Origin: Plectrocnemia conspersa | Lineage: Eukaryota; Arthropoda; Insecta; Trichoptera; Polycentropodidae | Direction: 5' to 3' | Assembly (NCBI GenBank): GCA_009617715.1 | Contig: VTFK01000224.1 | Coordinates: forward strand, 626,501-690,500 | Length of the DNA: 64,000 nucleotides | Part shown: in pieces, positions 1-11,439 of the stretch | Position numbering within the stretch: position 1 is the first letter of the stretch | Layout of the letters: each line of letters opens with the position of its first letter | Notes under the pieces: model-generated | What the model was told of the DNA's origin: nothing | The model's database searches: none | What the model saw: the letters and a program-made list of their open reading frames with translations, nothing else | Program-made: the position numbers and the translations under genes

Positions 1-1
1 A

Positions 2-2511
2 CAAGTGATGGCTATCAAATCTCGTGTCGTTTTGCCATATCTCGTGCCACAGCTTTCCGCACCGCCCGTCAATACCAAAGCGTTATCTATATTAGCATCC
101 GTCGCTGGCGACGCTCTCACTAAATATTTGCATAAGATTCTTCCCGCTTTGTTGAACGCTCTGTGTGGAGCTCAAGGTACGCCTAACGAAGCGCGGGAAT
201 TGGAGTATTGCAGAGGAGTGGTTCTCTCGGTCAACGATGAAGCGGGCGTTCGTGCAGTGATGGATGCACTTTTAGAAGGATCGAGATCACCGGCTGCGCC
301 GCAGAGACGAGCCGCCGCGACACTCTTGGCCGCTTTTTGCTCCCACACAAGAGCCGATTACACGCATTACATTCCACAACTGCTACGTGGTTTGATACAT
401 TTATTCGCCGACACCGACCACGACGTCCTGATGATGGCTTGGGAGGCTCTGACAGCTGTAACTAAGAGTATGGATGCCGAACAACAAATACAACACGTAT
501 CGGACATCAGACAAGCCGTGAGATTTGCCGTGAGCGATCTCAAAGGAGCTGAATTGCTACCAGGTTTTTGTTTACCCAAGGTAATATTTACTATTTTATA
601 TCTACTGTGTTCGAGATAGTAACATCATTTTTATTTACTTTTCAGGGCATCACACCGATTTTACCCTTATTTAGGGAGTCAATCTTAAATGGCTTGCCGG
701 AAGATAAAGAAGCAGCCGCTTTGATGTTAGGCGAAGTAATTCGACTAACATCGGCTCAAGCTCTCCAACCGTCTGTCGTTCATATCACAGGCCCGTTGAT
801 TAGAATTCTGGGTGATAGATTTAACGCGAATGTCAAAGCGGCCGTATTAGAAACTCTCGCATTGCTATTATCCAAGGTATTTTTAAATTAAACGTGCATT
901 TCTTCAACGTTAAATTCTTGATGTTAATCCTATTTTTTTTAGGTCGGCGTTATGCTCAAACAATTCTTGCCTCAACTTCAAACAACATTCTTAAAAGCGC
1001 TCAACGATCCAAATAAACAAGTTCGCGTGAAGGCCGGCTACGCTCTCAGTCAATTAATAGTCATTCATACGAGAGCCGATCCTCTATTTGTCGAGATGCA
1101 CAACGGAATAAAAAATTCGGAAGATCTGACCGTAAAAGAAACGATGTTGCAAGCTCTCCGCAGTGTCATAACGAGCGGCGGAGATAAGATGTCTGAGACG
1201 TTGGCGTTGAGCGTTTTAGCCACTCTGACGTCGTCGGCTTTACTTGGACACCAAGAAGATCCGCCTAGGAGCGCAGTCGGCGGTTGCTTGGGAGCTATGT
1301 TGCACTGTCTACCGGCAGCGGCTCTCGATAACGCTTTACAAGGACAACTGTTGACCGAAGACGCTTCCGACTGGACTCTCAAGCACGGACGATCTTGTGC
1401 AGTGTTTGTCGCTCTTAAAGAACATCCGGATAAAATATTCGCTAGTCAATATAAAGAGAAGATATGTAAAGTACTATTGAGCTACTTGACCAGCGATAAA
1501 GTGCCAATTGTATGCAACGGTATCAGAGGCATCGGATATCTTGTCAAGTATCTTCAACTGGAGAAAGAAACGATTCCACAGAATTTAATCGTACCCTTCG
1601 TTAGAGTGAGTATTGAATTAATTTAACTATCTAACTCAACATAGATATTCAATTTTACAAGATCACAAAAAGTCAATTTGCATGTCGAGTTACACTCATT
1701 CTATTTTACCAATGATTTTTTTTTGATACGGTAGTTGAATTTCGATGTGCATACTTATTTGTTTTTTCCACAAATGTTTCTTTAGTGTTATCTAAGAGAT
1801 ATTTTACTCAGTTTGGCTTTATCGTTAGTTATAAACATTAAATGCACTAGATTTACGACACCCGTCAAATTGACGGGTTTCTAATTTGTATTCTGATTTG
1901 ATTTGTATCAGACAGTATTTTTTCTGTGTTCTTTTACGACTTTTTTTATTTGAACAATGCAAATATATTAAAACTATTTTTATTTTCGGAAACTTCTTGT
2001 TTTTAAGAATCTGGTCTGTATAGGTTGCCAAGAAGCGGCAACAGATTCAAGTCTGTTATATCATATTATATATTAATTTTTGAAATATTTCAGACTATGA
2101 ATCACACCAATAACGACGTCAAACAACTTTTGGCTCGAGTTTGTACCATGTTAGGCAAATACGTTCCTCCTGAAAATATGGCACCGGAATTCATAAAATT
2201 ATTATTGCCGACTTTAGTGAACGGTACGAAAGAGAAGAACGGTTACGTAAAGGCAAATTCAGAAATTGCTTTAATTTCCGTTCTTAGACTGCGTAACGGT
2301 GATGAAATTCAAAAGGTAACGGAAGTTTTAATCAAGCGGTATTACACTATTAAAATGTTGTTAAAATGAAATTTATTTTTAGAAATGTTTACAATTACTG
2401 GAAGTCGGAGCTCGTGAATCGTTGAACGACGTGGTGAGCAAAGTCTTGAAGAAAACTATCAATCAACCGGAAGGAAAAGAGGAAGAATTAGATTGTACTT
2501 TAATCACTTAA
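2..2511 (+). CDS. GCN1: GCN1, activator of the eIF2-alpha kinase GCN2 (3' end, partial)
   Basis: C-terminal ~606 residues of the giant HEAT-repeat protein GCN1, which binds ribosomes and the RWD domain of the kinase GCN2 to start the amino-acid-starvation / ribosome-collision response. The reading frame is already open at the window edge, so the start lies upstream. Exons joined by GT/AG borders in phase: 2-580, 646-876, 943-1605, 2094-2315, 2383-2511 (stop TAA). The protein is a run of helical HEAT repeats, for example LPQLSAPPVNTKALSILASV near the start and GPLIRILGDRFNANVKAAVL further on. It ends LDCTLIT. By comparison with the ~2,670-residue family length this part should include the GCN2-binding region; that is inference. 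A poly(A) signal AATAAA lies at 2628-2633. The 488 bp intron 3 carries a small MITE. The gene converges on Prp19. Confidence 0.93.
1840..2005. mobile_element. Small MITE fragment in GCN1 intron 3 (CACTAGATTTAC family)
   Basis: Starts with the terminal motif CACTAGATTTACGACACCCG at about 1845 and contains a short hairpin around AATTTGACGGGTTT. The interior, which includes ATTTGTATCAGACAGTATTT, is shared with copies at 57976-58144 and, in reverse orientation, at 33034-33200. The 3' TIR seen in the 58 kb copy is not visible here, so this copy is probably truncated. No coding capacity. Confidence 0.6.
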
Positions 2512-3041
2512 TGGGATTTAAATACGATACTGTATAAACGGTTGTAATTTCGCATCTCGATGCGAAAGCACAATAGACGTTGTAAAAATAATAAGAAACT
2601 ACAATGTTTATTTACTGGTATATATTTAATAAAAATAATATAAGGTATAAAAAATGTGATTTTTTATGACAAGACGAAGTTTTGCTAATTCATCGATGAT
2701 TTAAAAGTATTTTAGCATGACTTTTTGTACATGTATGAACGTTAACTTCACAAATTCAATTTAGTGTCGTGAAGAGTTGACGAATATTTCAAACCGATTT
2801 TTATATTATAAAATAAAATACACGAAGCATTTGATGTTTGCATTTAATTGTATACAATAAAGTATTTCAATATTGAATCGTTTATGAATAATAAAACCAC
2901 TTTTTACAGAAATAACTTAATTTTATTATTGAGAATGAATTTGTACATGTGTACCGTTCGCCCTTTGATCGTCATTATCTATTTATCTTTCATCATTCGA
3001 CGGAATGGAGTCAATGGCTTTACTTAAAAAAATAATTATTC
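2512..3041. other. Convergent GCN1 / Prp19 3' intergenic region
   Basis: 530 bp of AT-rich DNA between two convergent stop codons. It holds a forward AATAAA for GCN1 at 2628-2633 and, on the minus strand, an AATAAA (TTTATT at 2922-2927) about 115 nt beyond the Prp19 stop. Nothing else recognisable. Confidence 0.7.
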
Positions 3042-6000
3042 TCATTCGATACCGTAAATCATCAAAGTGCGATCCATACTAGTAGACGCCAAGTATTGGG
3101 CGTTTTTACCGAATCTGACGCCAGTCGCTGCGGCCGTATGGTCGTTGAACACTTTCAACTCCTGCCATTGCTTGCACAAATATATTCTAATATCCGATCC
3201 GGCTATGGCCAAATAAGTACCGCTCTGGTCGAAGCACAGATCTTTGATTTGATAACCGTCTTCCAGTTGAATCGTCTTGAAGTTCTTCAGCTTTCTCAAA
3301 TCCCACAGTTTAACGCAGGCGTCGTCGGCCGCCGTGGCTAAATAGTAACCATTTTCTGAGAACGAAATGGATGTAATGGGACCGGTGTGACTGGCGAAGT
3401 TGGCTACGTTGCTTTGCTCTTTGAGATCCCAAATCTTCACTAACGAATCTTCAGTGCCGGTTCCGAAAATGAGACCATCGGGATGGAACTGCGCGGTCGT
3501 CAAACCGTGACCGGATGAATCGGAGACTTTGGTCAGAAGTTGTCCAGTACGTATGTCAGAAAAGGCCCAGTGTTGATCCGTGGATGTCGATAAGACGTAA
3601 TCTCCGGTAGGATGCAGCGATAATCCGGTGACGGGTCCTTCGTGAGAGCGAAGCAGCACAACTGTCTGCGAACTGATTTAAGAGATGATTAACGAAACAG
3701 TCGTTGGATATATGAAGGAATATAAATATTGTTTTTAATACATACGTGGGAACGTTCCATACGCGAATTGTCGAATCGGGCGAAGCCGTTATGACCGTGT
3801 CTTCGTTGGGATGATAAATAACTCGACTGACTTTCTTAGTGTGACCTTTTAATATGGCGACAACTTGTTCCGTATCTTTATTGAAAACGGTAGCGTTCTT
3901 ATCGTTTCCTCCCGTTAATATCTTACAATGATCCGAAGGATTGATGTCGAGCGCTAATATTCCAGGAACGCTCGCAGAATGCAAACCCTTGAATGAAACG
4001 AAAGAATTAATATAATGTTTATAACATGCGATAGATAAATTAGGTAAAAATAAATTACGGGATGAGAAGCGAGCGTGATAAAACTGCGAAGCGTATCTGG
4101 TGAGACCAGTTCTTCCGGAACGGTTCTGCCTCGTTTCTTCCTCTCTTGAGTGAGAATAGTGGCACGCTCCTGGAGCTTTTGAACGACTTCGGGACCCATT
4201 CCGGCTTGAGCGACGGGCTGAGCGGCCCATCCTCCAGTCTCGGCGGCCGCTGCTTGTTGAGGATGCGAAGGATTCGCTGCTGTGATTCCCGCTTGGGGTT
4301 TCAGAGTGGCCAAAGCCTCTCGAGCTGCCGTCACTTCTTTAGTGAGACGAGCGATGACTCGACAGGCCGCATCGTGTTGGTACAAGGCGTGGCTAAGTTC
4401 CTTGAATCATATAAAAACAATTATAAATAGAAAAAAAAATATTTAACCGCCGCTATGGCAGCATGGTAGTTTTTCCGTTGCGCTTGGAAGCCGTCGCTGC
4501 GGTGGGATTTCATATGCATTACTTCAGTGGTATTAAATTTGTTTTGTATTTTATAAAAATATATATTATTCATAATAATCAATAACAAAAAAGTTTAAAA
4601 AATATATATTATTCATAATAATCAATAACAAAAGACGTGTTTATTTTTCAGGTAATGTTCATTCATTTTAGGTTTGCTTGTTTTTATTTTGAATTGTAGT
4701 CATAAACAGTGTAATAAACATGGTATAGTGATTCATTTACTGGTATCAGTAATATTATCCATCATCGGCAACTATTACCAGAAGAAAATAGTGAAAGTGA
4801 TAGTGATAGTATTGTTTCTGAGTGGTTCAATCCTGTGGGTAAATCAACTAATGTACCACCATTTGTGAGTCTATCCGGAGTCAAAGCTGACATTGCAGCG
4901 ACGTTGTTTCATGAGAAGCCTAGTGAATTTTTCCAACTCTCACTAACAGATGATATGTTCGAAACGATCGCAATTCTTGGTCATCCAATAACAACAATGA
5001 AATAAAGAGGTTTATCGGCCTGCTGATATGGATGGATCAACATTTCCACAATCTGTCATGAGAAAGAAAGCATCTGTATTGATGAAAGCATGATTCCATT
5101 TCGAGGAAGAATCTCTTTTCGCCAATGTATAAAATCTAAACGACATAGATATGGCCTCAAAATATTTAAATTGTGCACAGGTTCTGGCTATACATATAGT
5201 TTATGAGTGTACTCCGGAAAAGATTTTCGTATAAAGGGATCAGAACCTATGAATTTGGTAACGACACTTGCACATCCAATTTTGCGAAAACGTCACCGAT
5301 AATTGGTACACTAGTTTAGATCTCGCATATAAACTATTGGCAGAGAAAATCCATTTGGTAGGCACAAATAAAACAAATAGACGGGATTGCCGAAAGAAGT
5401 AATCGAACAAAAACTCAATCGTGGAGAGATTGCTGCTAAGCAGAATAGGAAAGGTGTGACAATTTTAAAATGGAAAGACACAAGGGATGTGACGATGCTT
5501 TCCACAAAACATACGATCGATTATGTCACAATAAGAAATCGAAGAGGAAATATGGTCGAAAAACCTAAAATGATTCAAGATTACAATAATGCAAAAGCAG
5601 TGGTTGATTTATCAGACCAAATGACTGCCTACTGCAGTCCGTTGCGAAAGACTAAAATGGTATCGTAAACTAGCAATCGAGCTTCTTCTCAATAAATCAG
5701 TGATAAATGCTCACGTTATATATACAGATACCACCAAAAACAAAATGACGATTGTGGAGTTTCGGAAGGAGCTTGCACTGTATCTAACGAGCTGCAAAGA
5801 TTTGAGTGAACCATCAACATTAATAACAATAGCAAGACGATCACGCCATGAGCTTTTGAGAAAAGAGGGTCAAGTCCGAAAAGTTCGCCGTTATTGCATT
5901 AGGTGCTATAAATTAAATTCGAAATTTGGGAGTAAATTCGCAAAAAATAAAACAAAACATGTTGTGACATATTGTGGTGGATGTGGTGGTGGTAAGCCAC

Positions 6001-8861
6001 ACTATTGCTGTGTTTCAATACCGAACATAGGAATGTCTCGAAGTAAATTCGTATTTTTGTAAATATTTTTAGTTTATATTGTATATACACTTGGTACTCT
6101 TTTTATGCGGTAGATACGTTCCACAGGAAAACGCATAAAAATAATCGCACAAAAAAAGACTAGGCACACGTATAAAAATAAAGGATACGTTCCATAATTT
6201 TTTAAAACCGCATAAAACTAAATCAATGAGTTACAATATACTGAAAATCGCATAAAAAAAGGTTTATTGAATTTCAGTAAAATAGTTAGTCTTACCATAT
6301 TCCTTTTAAAATGTTTATTCACATTTTTATAAAAACGTTAACAATCATAGAAAAGTTTTTTAAATTTTAGAAAAATAAAATCTTAATATATCCCTTCTAA
6401 ATTTAAATATAAAATTTTTTTTTTTTACATTTTTTTCTTTAGAATTATCGTCGTTATATGAGTGTTCGGCATAATTTGCGAACTGATTTGAAATCACTTT
6501 TATCGCCAGAAGAGATAGTCAGCGTATCAGATCTATGTCCTTCTTCACAAGTAAAATTAGTCTCAACTTCGCATGTTGATTTTTTCCCTTTGACAACATA
6601 ATCAGTGATTAAACTTTGCGATGGTTTTGCTCATTTTTTGTTCAATTCCTGATAGCCAGAAATGCAATTTTAAAGCTCGCATTGAAACTTGAATGCTCGT
6701 TTAGAATTATTATAATTTTCAAGAAAATGGTTTGCCAATTTACTCGAAAGTTGAAGACCTTCTCGAATTACACTTGCAGTGAGGGTGACTCTCGTTTTCT
6801 TGTTCTTTAACGGTATTAAGAGGTATACCAATGATATTTTTGTCATTCATGACATTATCTTTAAGTACTAATTCGTCTACATCGTTTTTGGAATAAGTTT
6901 CAAAACCTTCCCTACCAATTTCATGTGGTAAAGAAATTATTTCAGCTAAAACTGTCGACGTTTGGTTAGTTTCATTGAGCAACAAGAATTTAAAGTTTGG
7001 GATCTTATTTGAGAGATAGCAAGTGCAACATGATTTAAACAGTGCAAAATAGAAAAACTTTTTTAATATCAGTTACTGTCACTGACTCATTACCTAGTTT
7101 ATCCACTTTATATCGATAAGTGCTCTTAATGTTATATTTTTTGTGGAAATTATGCCTTGATCCAATGGTTGGATGATGCTTGTTGTGTTGGGTGGAAGAA
7201 ATAGTACTTGTACATTAGGATGTTCCAAATATGGATTACCTGAATTTTCCTCTACACTCACCGTGACAGGAAGCGATATATTCGGAGACAAAATTCTCCG
7301 AATTTTTTACTCTTTTAACATGTCAAAATGGTCCAAAATGGATATTAAAAAAAATGCTTCTTGAAATATAAACCGCATAAAAAGAGTACCGAGTGTATAT
7401 ATATTATGTAATAAATACATGTTTTGTACTGATTACTCTTTTAGAAAAAATGCGTGAATCATTTTTAGTTCATATTAGTTTTTACCTGAATTTTTTATTT
7501 TATATGTAATTATATATGCACAAGAAAAGAAATATAAAAAAATTATGGACTTTCTAGAACTGTTTTTTTAACCTAATCTAATCTAGATAAAACTAAATTA
7601 TATGTAAAATAATCGGCTTATTTGATCTAAATTAACAATTGTTGCTCTTTATATATTATAAAAGCTTTGAATTTCACTATATAGTTTGTATACGCAAAAT
7701 ATAATGCAAAAGATCCATAATTGATTATATAATATAATTTTCCTAAAATAATTTAGTTTACAAAAAAAAAATTCGAATGTTATGGTGTGCATTTGATTCA
7801 GGGACACCATGGAGGTCACATTCAATACTAAAACTCGGTGTATTTGTGATCCTCCGGCGCTCTTGGACGTTTATTCAAAAAAATATTTGACGGTCACGGG
7901 TGACCTACGTGGCACGATACGTGTTAAGTAAATAATGATGAATAAAAAAATATTTTTTGATCATGAAATATTATTTTATTTATCTATGATCTTTTTTTAT
8001 GATAAATAATATTTTTTTAAACTTAGTGGAATTTATACATACTACATATATGAAGTTCTCGGTGACCGGATTATTTTGCAGATGAAAATCCCACACAGCA
8101 AAAATTCTGAATATACATTTTTAGATTGTCAAATATATTTTACTTTTAATTCCAACTGCTTAATATTTTACTCTCTTGTAAAAATCTTAGTAAAAATTGG
8201 TGTAAGTGTATCATACCAATGTAAATTACTAATATGATTGTTTGCGCAATAATCACCGAACCATAGTTCTCAACATATTACAAAAAGAATGACTGATAAA
8301 TATGAAAGTTTTTATTTTAACGACATTTAAATTGGGAAAAATTGTTTTTTTGTAATTCGCAGACTGTACGGAAGTCCGATCGCAAAGAGTTAAATGTAAA
8401 TAAAATACCTGTCTCGCCGTCTGCAACTGTTGTCTGAGCGTAAAAGCGTGCAACATTAGCGCGTCCCATTCGTCTTGCATACTCTTTAACGTCGCCGGTA
8501 TGCTGGTAGCGCTGGGAGGTTTCGGTTTGACGATAGGCGGTGCTGGAAACGAAAGTGAGGTTATGTCGTTTCGGCTAAACGCGACAGAAAAATCAAAGTA
8601 GGAAGCTGACTTTTGATCTCGATGAGTTCTTGCACGGACAACTGCTTGCCGTTGAGAGGATCGACGCCATTTTCCGCGATGTATTTCTCTATGAGGCGTC
8701 TCTCAAAAATCGCACCGGACGCCGGCGAGACCACGGGTTGTTCGGGCACCTCCGCCGAAACTGAAGCAAATGATCAAAACGATTCGCGTTAAGTCGCGCA
8801 CCTACGCGCATTTTCACTTTCTACCTTCGAAATACTACTCACTAGCGCAGCAAAGAGACAT
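3042..8861 (-). CDS. PRPF19: Pre-mRNA-processing factor 19 (Prp19), U-box E3 ubiquitin ligase of the spliceosomal NTC
   Basis: Scaffold and U-box E3 ligase of the Prp19/NineTeen complex that activates the spliceosome; nuclear. Six coding exons on the minus strand: 8843-8861, 8611-8760, 8409-8542, 4059-4400, 3742-3987, 3042-3665. They join to 504 residues, the same length as human PRPF19. The N-terminus ([15 protein letters not shown]) and U-box occupy about residues 1-70, then the tetramerising coiled coil ([39 protein letters not shown]), then a WD40 propeller from about residue 215 to the end ([35 protein letters not shown]). The first coding exon is only 19 nt; its donor GTGAGT and the phase fit, giving a codon split between exons 1 and 2. 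Intron 3 is 4 kb and full of dead transposons. Exon 5 uses the donor after ACG TAT, because the GT four bases earlier would break the frame. Confidence 0.94.
4700..6062 (+). pseudogene. Degenerate piggyBac (PGBD4-like) transposase in Prp19 intron 3
   Basis: Broken transposase lying antisense to the host gene. Visible blocks in order are [20 protein letters not shown] (about 4870-4930), [15 protein letters not shown] with a catalytic-type Asp (about 5070), [17 protein letters not shown] (about 5460), [20 protein letters not shown] (about 5565), and a C-terminal Cys-rich segment [15 protein letters not shown] (about 5970-6010). These are hallmarks of the DDE_Tnp_1_7 / piggyBac family with its C-terminal zinc-binding tail. 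Several frameshifts, in-frame stops and a deletion near 5000-5060 make it non-functional. No TTAA-flanked ends were located. Confidence 0.8.
6088..7395 (-). mobile_element. Tigger/pogo-type DNA transposon with intact TIRs and dead transposase
   Basis: The two ends are 24 nt inverted repeats with one mismatch: CACTTGGTACTCTTT... at 6088 and the complement of CACTCGGTACTCTTT... ending at 7395. TA dinucleotides sit on both sides, as expected for the Tc1/mariner-pogo superfamily. On the minus strand 7094-7291 encodes the DDE-domain block [20 protein letters not shown] followed by PLDQGI, diagnostic of Tigger/jerky-like transposases. Downstream on the same strand 6740-6985 gives a C-terminal acidic segment ([20 protein letters not shown]). 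The catalytic core is incomplete and frameshifted, so the copy is dead. It lies immediately beside the piggyBac fossil in the same intron. Confidence 0.82.
7396..8408. other. Rest of Prp19 intron 3, AT-rich with a dispersed repeat
   Basis: About 1 kb of AT-rich intron. The segment around 8085-8230 (ATATATTTTACTTTTAATTC, CAACTGCTTAAT) recurs at about 27680-27800, so it is a dispersed repeat of unknown class. No coding signal. Confidence 0.5.
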
Positions 8862-10876
8862 CGCGCCACAAACTGTTGACGGACGACAGATAGCGGTAGA
8901 GATTTGCCGGCGACTAGCGACTCGTAATAGCGAGACGCGATGCTCGTTATTTCGCGTTGTGCTCGTTTATGATCACATTTAAATATAAGCAAAAAACACT
9001 TTTATTAATCTTTGTCGGTATTATTGTCATTAAAATTATTTTAATTCCCTCACGGTCGATCAACTTAAAACTAAATAAAACGCTATTACATTCGAAATCT
9101 TTTTGTAAAATCAGAATTCGAAAAACGACGTTTTTTCGAAAAAAACTACATACTATTTTGTAAAAATTTTCATTCGTGGATATCTTTTTTTGTATATGAA
9201 AAAATTGTAGTCTGTCTTTAATGGATATTAAACAATTTGATTATCCATCAATGCCAGGTAGGTGAGTCACCCATCAGCGATTCGCTTCGCAACTGAAGAT
9301 ATCATTTAAGCTTTTATTTTATAAACTTTCCTTTATCTTTAGGCATAAGATGGTTCGTCAGTCTTACTTTATATTTTATGTTTGTTTTGTACATCTCTTC
9401 TTTCACCATTGGCATATTCATTGAATTTAGAACAAACCATGATCCCTGGGGATGCTGAATAGAATTGTTGTGATTTAGAACAAACGCGTCCGTCCCATGT
9501 AAACTCCGTCAATCTCAAATAAATATTACTGCAGTGGCTCAATCTGTGTCTCATTTTTAAACAGCCAATATCCTCCTTTGCATTTTATTTTGCTATTTTA
9601 AATTATATCTATATTAGAGTTATTTTCTGAGCCCCATAGTTGTATCCCATACAACCATATTAATTGTATGATGGCCTTGTATACGAGCAATTTACTGTCA
9701 ACTGACAACTAAGAGCTTCTCCCTAGTAGCCAATAGTATTTTCTTAGGGCAAATCCCAATTACTTGCATTTGCTACATTTATTTGTCTTTCATGTAAATC
9801 TTCTGTATATGTGCATTCCCAGATATTTGCCACTATCTGCTTGTGATTAGGCGTAAGTCCACCACACCCTGAATTTCTGCCATCCATCAGTGTGGGAGAG
9901 CAATGCACCCTCTTGGGTTAAATCCCAAAACCTTTAGGGGAAGGGCTCTCTCGGGCTGGTCGTCTGAGGTAGAACGCAAGCAGGGCCGGTCCTAGGTTAT
10001 TTGGCGCTCCAGTCAAAAACTAAATTTGCGCCCCCCCCCTCTCCTATCAAAACTTAAATAACACATCACATAAGCTCAAAAATATAATTCAAATTAAAGT
10101 AATCTAATATTATATTTGACACGATACTCATTTTTCGCAGACACTGTCTCGTCGTACAAAAATATTGCTCTACAAAACGCTGATCAAACCAGATCTGATG
10201 ATTCAGAGAGCTGGACACTTACCTAGGCTGACGAAAGTCTAATTGGCATATTCGAGAGGAACGCGCTCCGCAGGATATATGGCGCTATATACGAGAGTAA
10301 CGTGTGGCGAATACGAGACAATCGAGAGTTCTATAACCTCTTCCAAAAAGAGAGTGTCTCCACCTTCATCAGAGTTGGAAGACTTCAGGAAGGATGTTGG
10401 AAGAAAAATATGTTTGTAGCTGGTGAATGTTCGGTTTATATGGAGTTTAAAAAATGGGATATCGAACCTAACCTAACCGCGAATGGTTGATGATGCTCAT
10501 TTTATATAAAGTTAAAAAATATGGAACAGTCTTATTTATTTACTAAATTAACATGCACAAAACAAAAAGCTTACGTTTGTAATTTACTGTGATATAACAT
10601 GTTTGAAAAATTCGATACTTTATTAAAATTTTGTTATTTTATTAAACGATCCTGGCAAACTCTAAATATCTATGACAATAAAAGTTAAAAAGTACCAATT
10701 GCAATCACATATATATGATTGTTGCAACAGTGTATTAGTGTATATATTTTTGATATTATGGTTTTCTGAAAATATATACATATTGTTAGTTGGTTACAAA
10801 TTTGTTATAAGCACATTCCTAGTGAATCACCTGACAGATAAGATATCATAGAAGCGATATCGTTCGGTGTTCGAAA
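8862..10876. other. Prp19 / SELENOM divergent intergenic region
   Basis: About 2 kb between two divergent starts. It includes presumptive promoters at each end, a GGGCCGGTCCTAGGTTATTT repeat at about 9985 (related copy at about 35092, apparently the border of a dispersed element), and a LINE fragment described separately. No host gene is apparent. Confidence 0.55.
10138..10490 (+). pseudogene. Non-LTR retrotransposon (LINE) reverse-transcriptase C-terminal fragment
   Basis: Across two frames the DNA reads LLYKTLIKPDLM, then IFERNALRRIYGAIYESNVW, then RIRDNREFYNLFQKESVSTF and IRVGRLQ. This is the conserved stretch that follows the reverse-transcriptase core in many insect LINE polyproteins. 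There are frameshifts and no start, so it is a short dead 3' fragment. The exact clade cannot be assigned by eye. Confidence 0.7.
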
Positions 10877-11439
10877 ATGTCGAAGTTAACGTGTTTATTC
10901 TTTTTATTATTGGTAGTATACAACGTCTACGGAGACGAGCTGTCGGTGGCTTCGGCGCGCATCGAGGTATTAAAAACTAATCTCTTTAAATTAAGTTAAC
11001 CAGACGTCCTTCTCAAAAATGATATTCTCCAACAAAAATGTTCGAGGTGACCATTTTTGAATTCCCGCAGCATCTCTAAATAAAGAAAAATTTCCGAGAT
11101 ATATTTTTTTAGTGTTATCTTTTGATAGTTTCAAATTCTGGTCACCTTACTATCTATACAAAATTTTATATTGTTAATTGTAATTTACAGAGTTGTCCGG
11201 GATGCTCGTTGAATCGTCTTTCTGAGGTTAAGAAGTTCATATATGAAGACTTGCCACTATATGATGTAGAATTCAAACGCATCCATGGCGCCCCACCTGA
11301 ACTCGTACTGCTAAACAAAGAAAACGTAGAGATAGACAGGATTCCATTGTCACAACGCACGAGAGCTGAATGCAACGAGCTGTTGCAGACTAACGGGATC
11401 TTTAAGAAAGAAGACAAGCTTGAAAAGAACGAATTTTAG
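10877..11439 (+). CDS. SELENOM: Selenoprotein M / Sep15-family ER thioredoxin-fold protein (Cys homologue)
   Basis: Small ER-lumen redox protein of the Sep15_SelM family. Two exons, 10877-10966 and 11191-11439, joined in phase to give 112 residues. Residues 1-19 (MSKLTCLFFLLLVVYNVYG) are a signal peptide. The redox motif at 32-35 is C-P-G-C, where vertebrate SELENOM has C-G-G-Sec; here the fourth position is TGC, so no SECIS element is required. The following NRLSEVKKFIYEDLPLYDVE and GAPPELVLLNKENVEIDRIP align with the SELENOM core. The protein ends KNEF, which resembles a KDEL-type retrieval signal. The start was chosen as the only ATG leading into the signal peptide. Function (Ca2+/redox homeostasis) is known for the family, not shown here. 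Confidence 0.9.

Noticed and set aside
3741..3750. Earlier GT donor (after CCC AC) for Prp19 exon 5
   Set aside because: Leaves exon 6 out of frame. The donor four bases later restores the frame and the 504-residue length.
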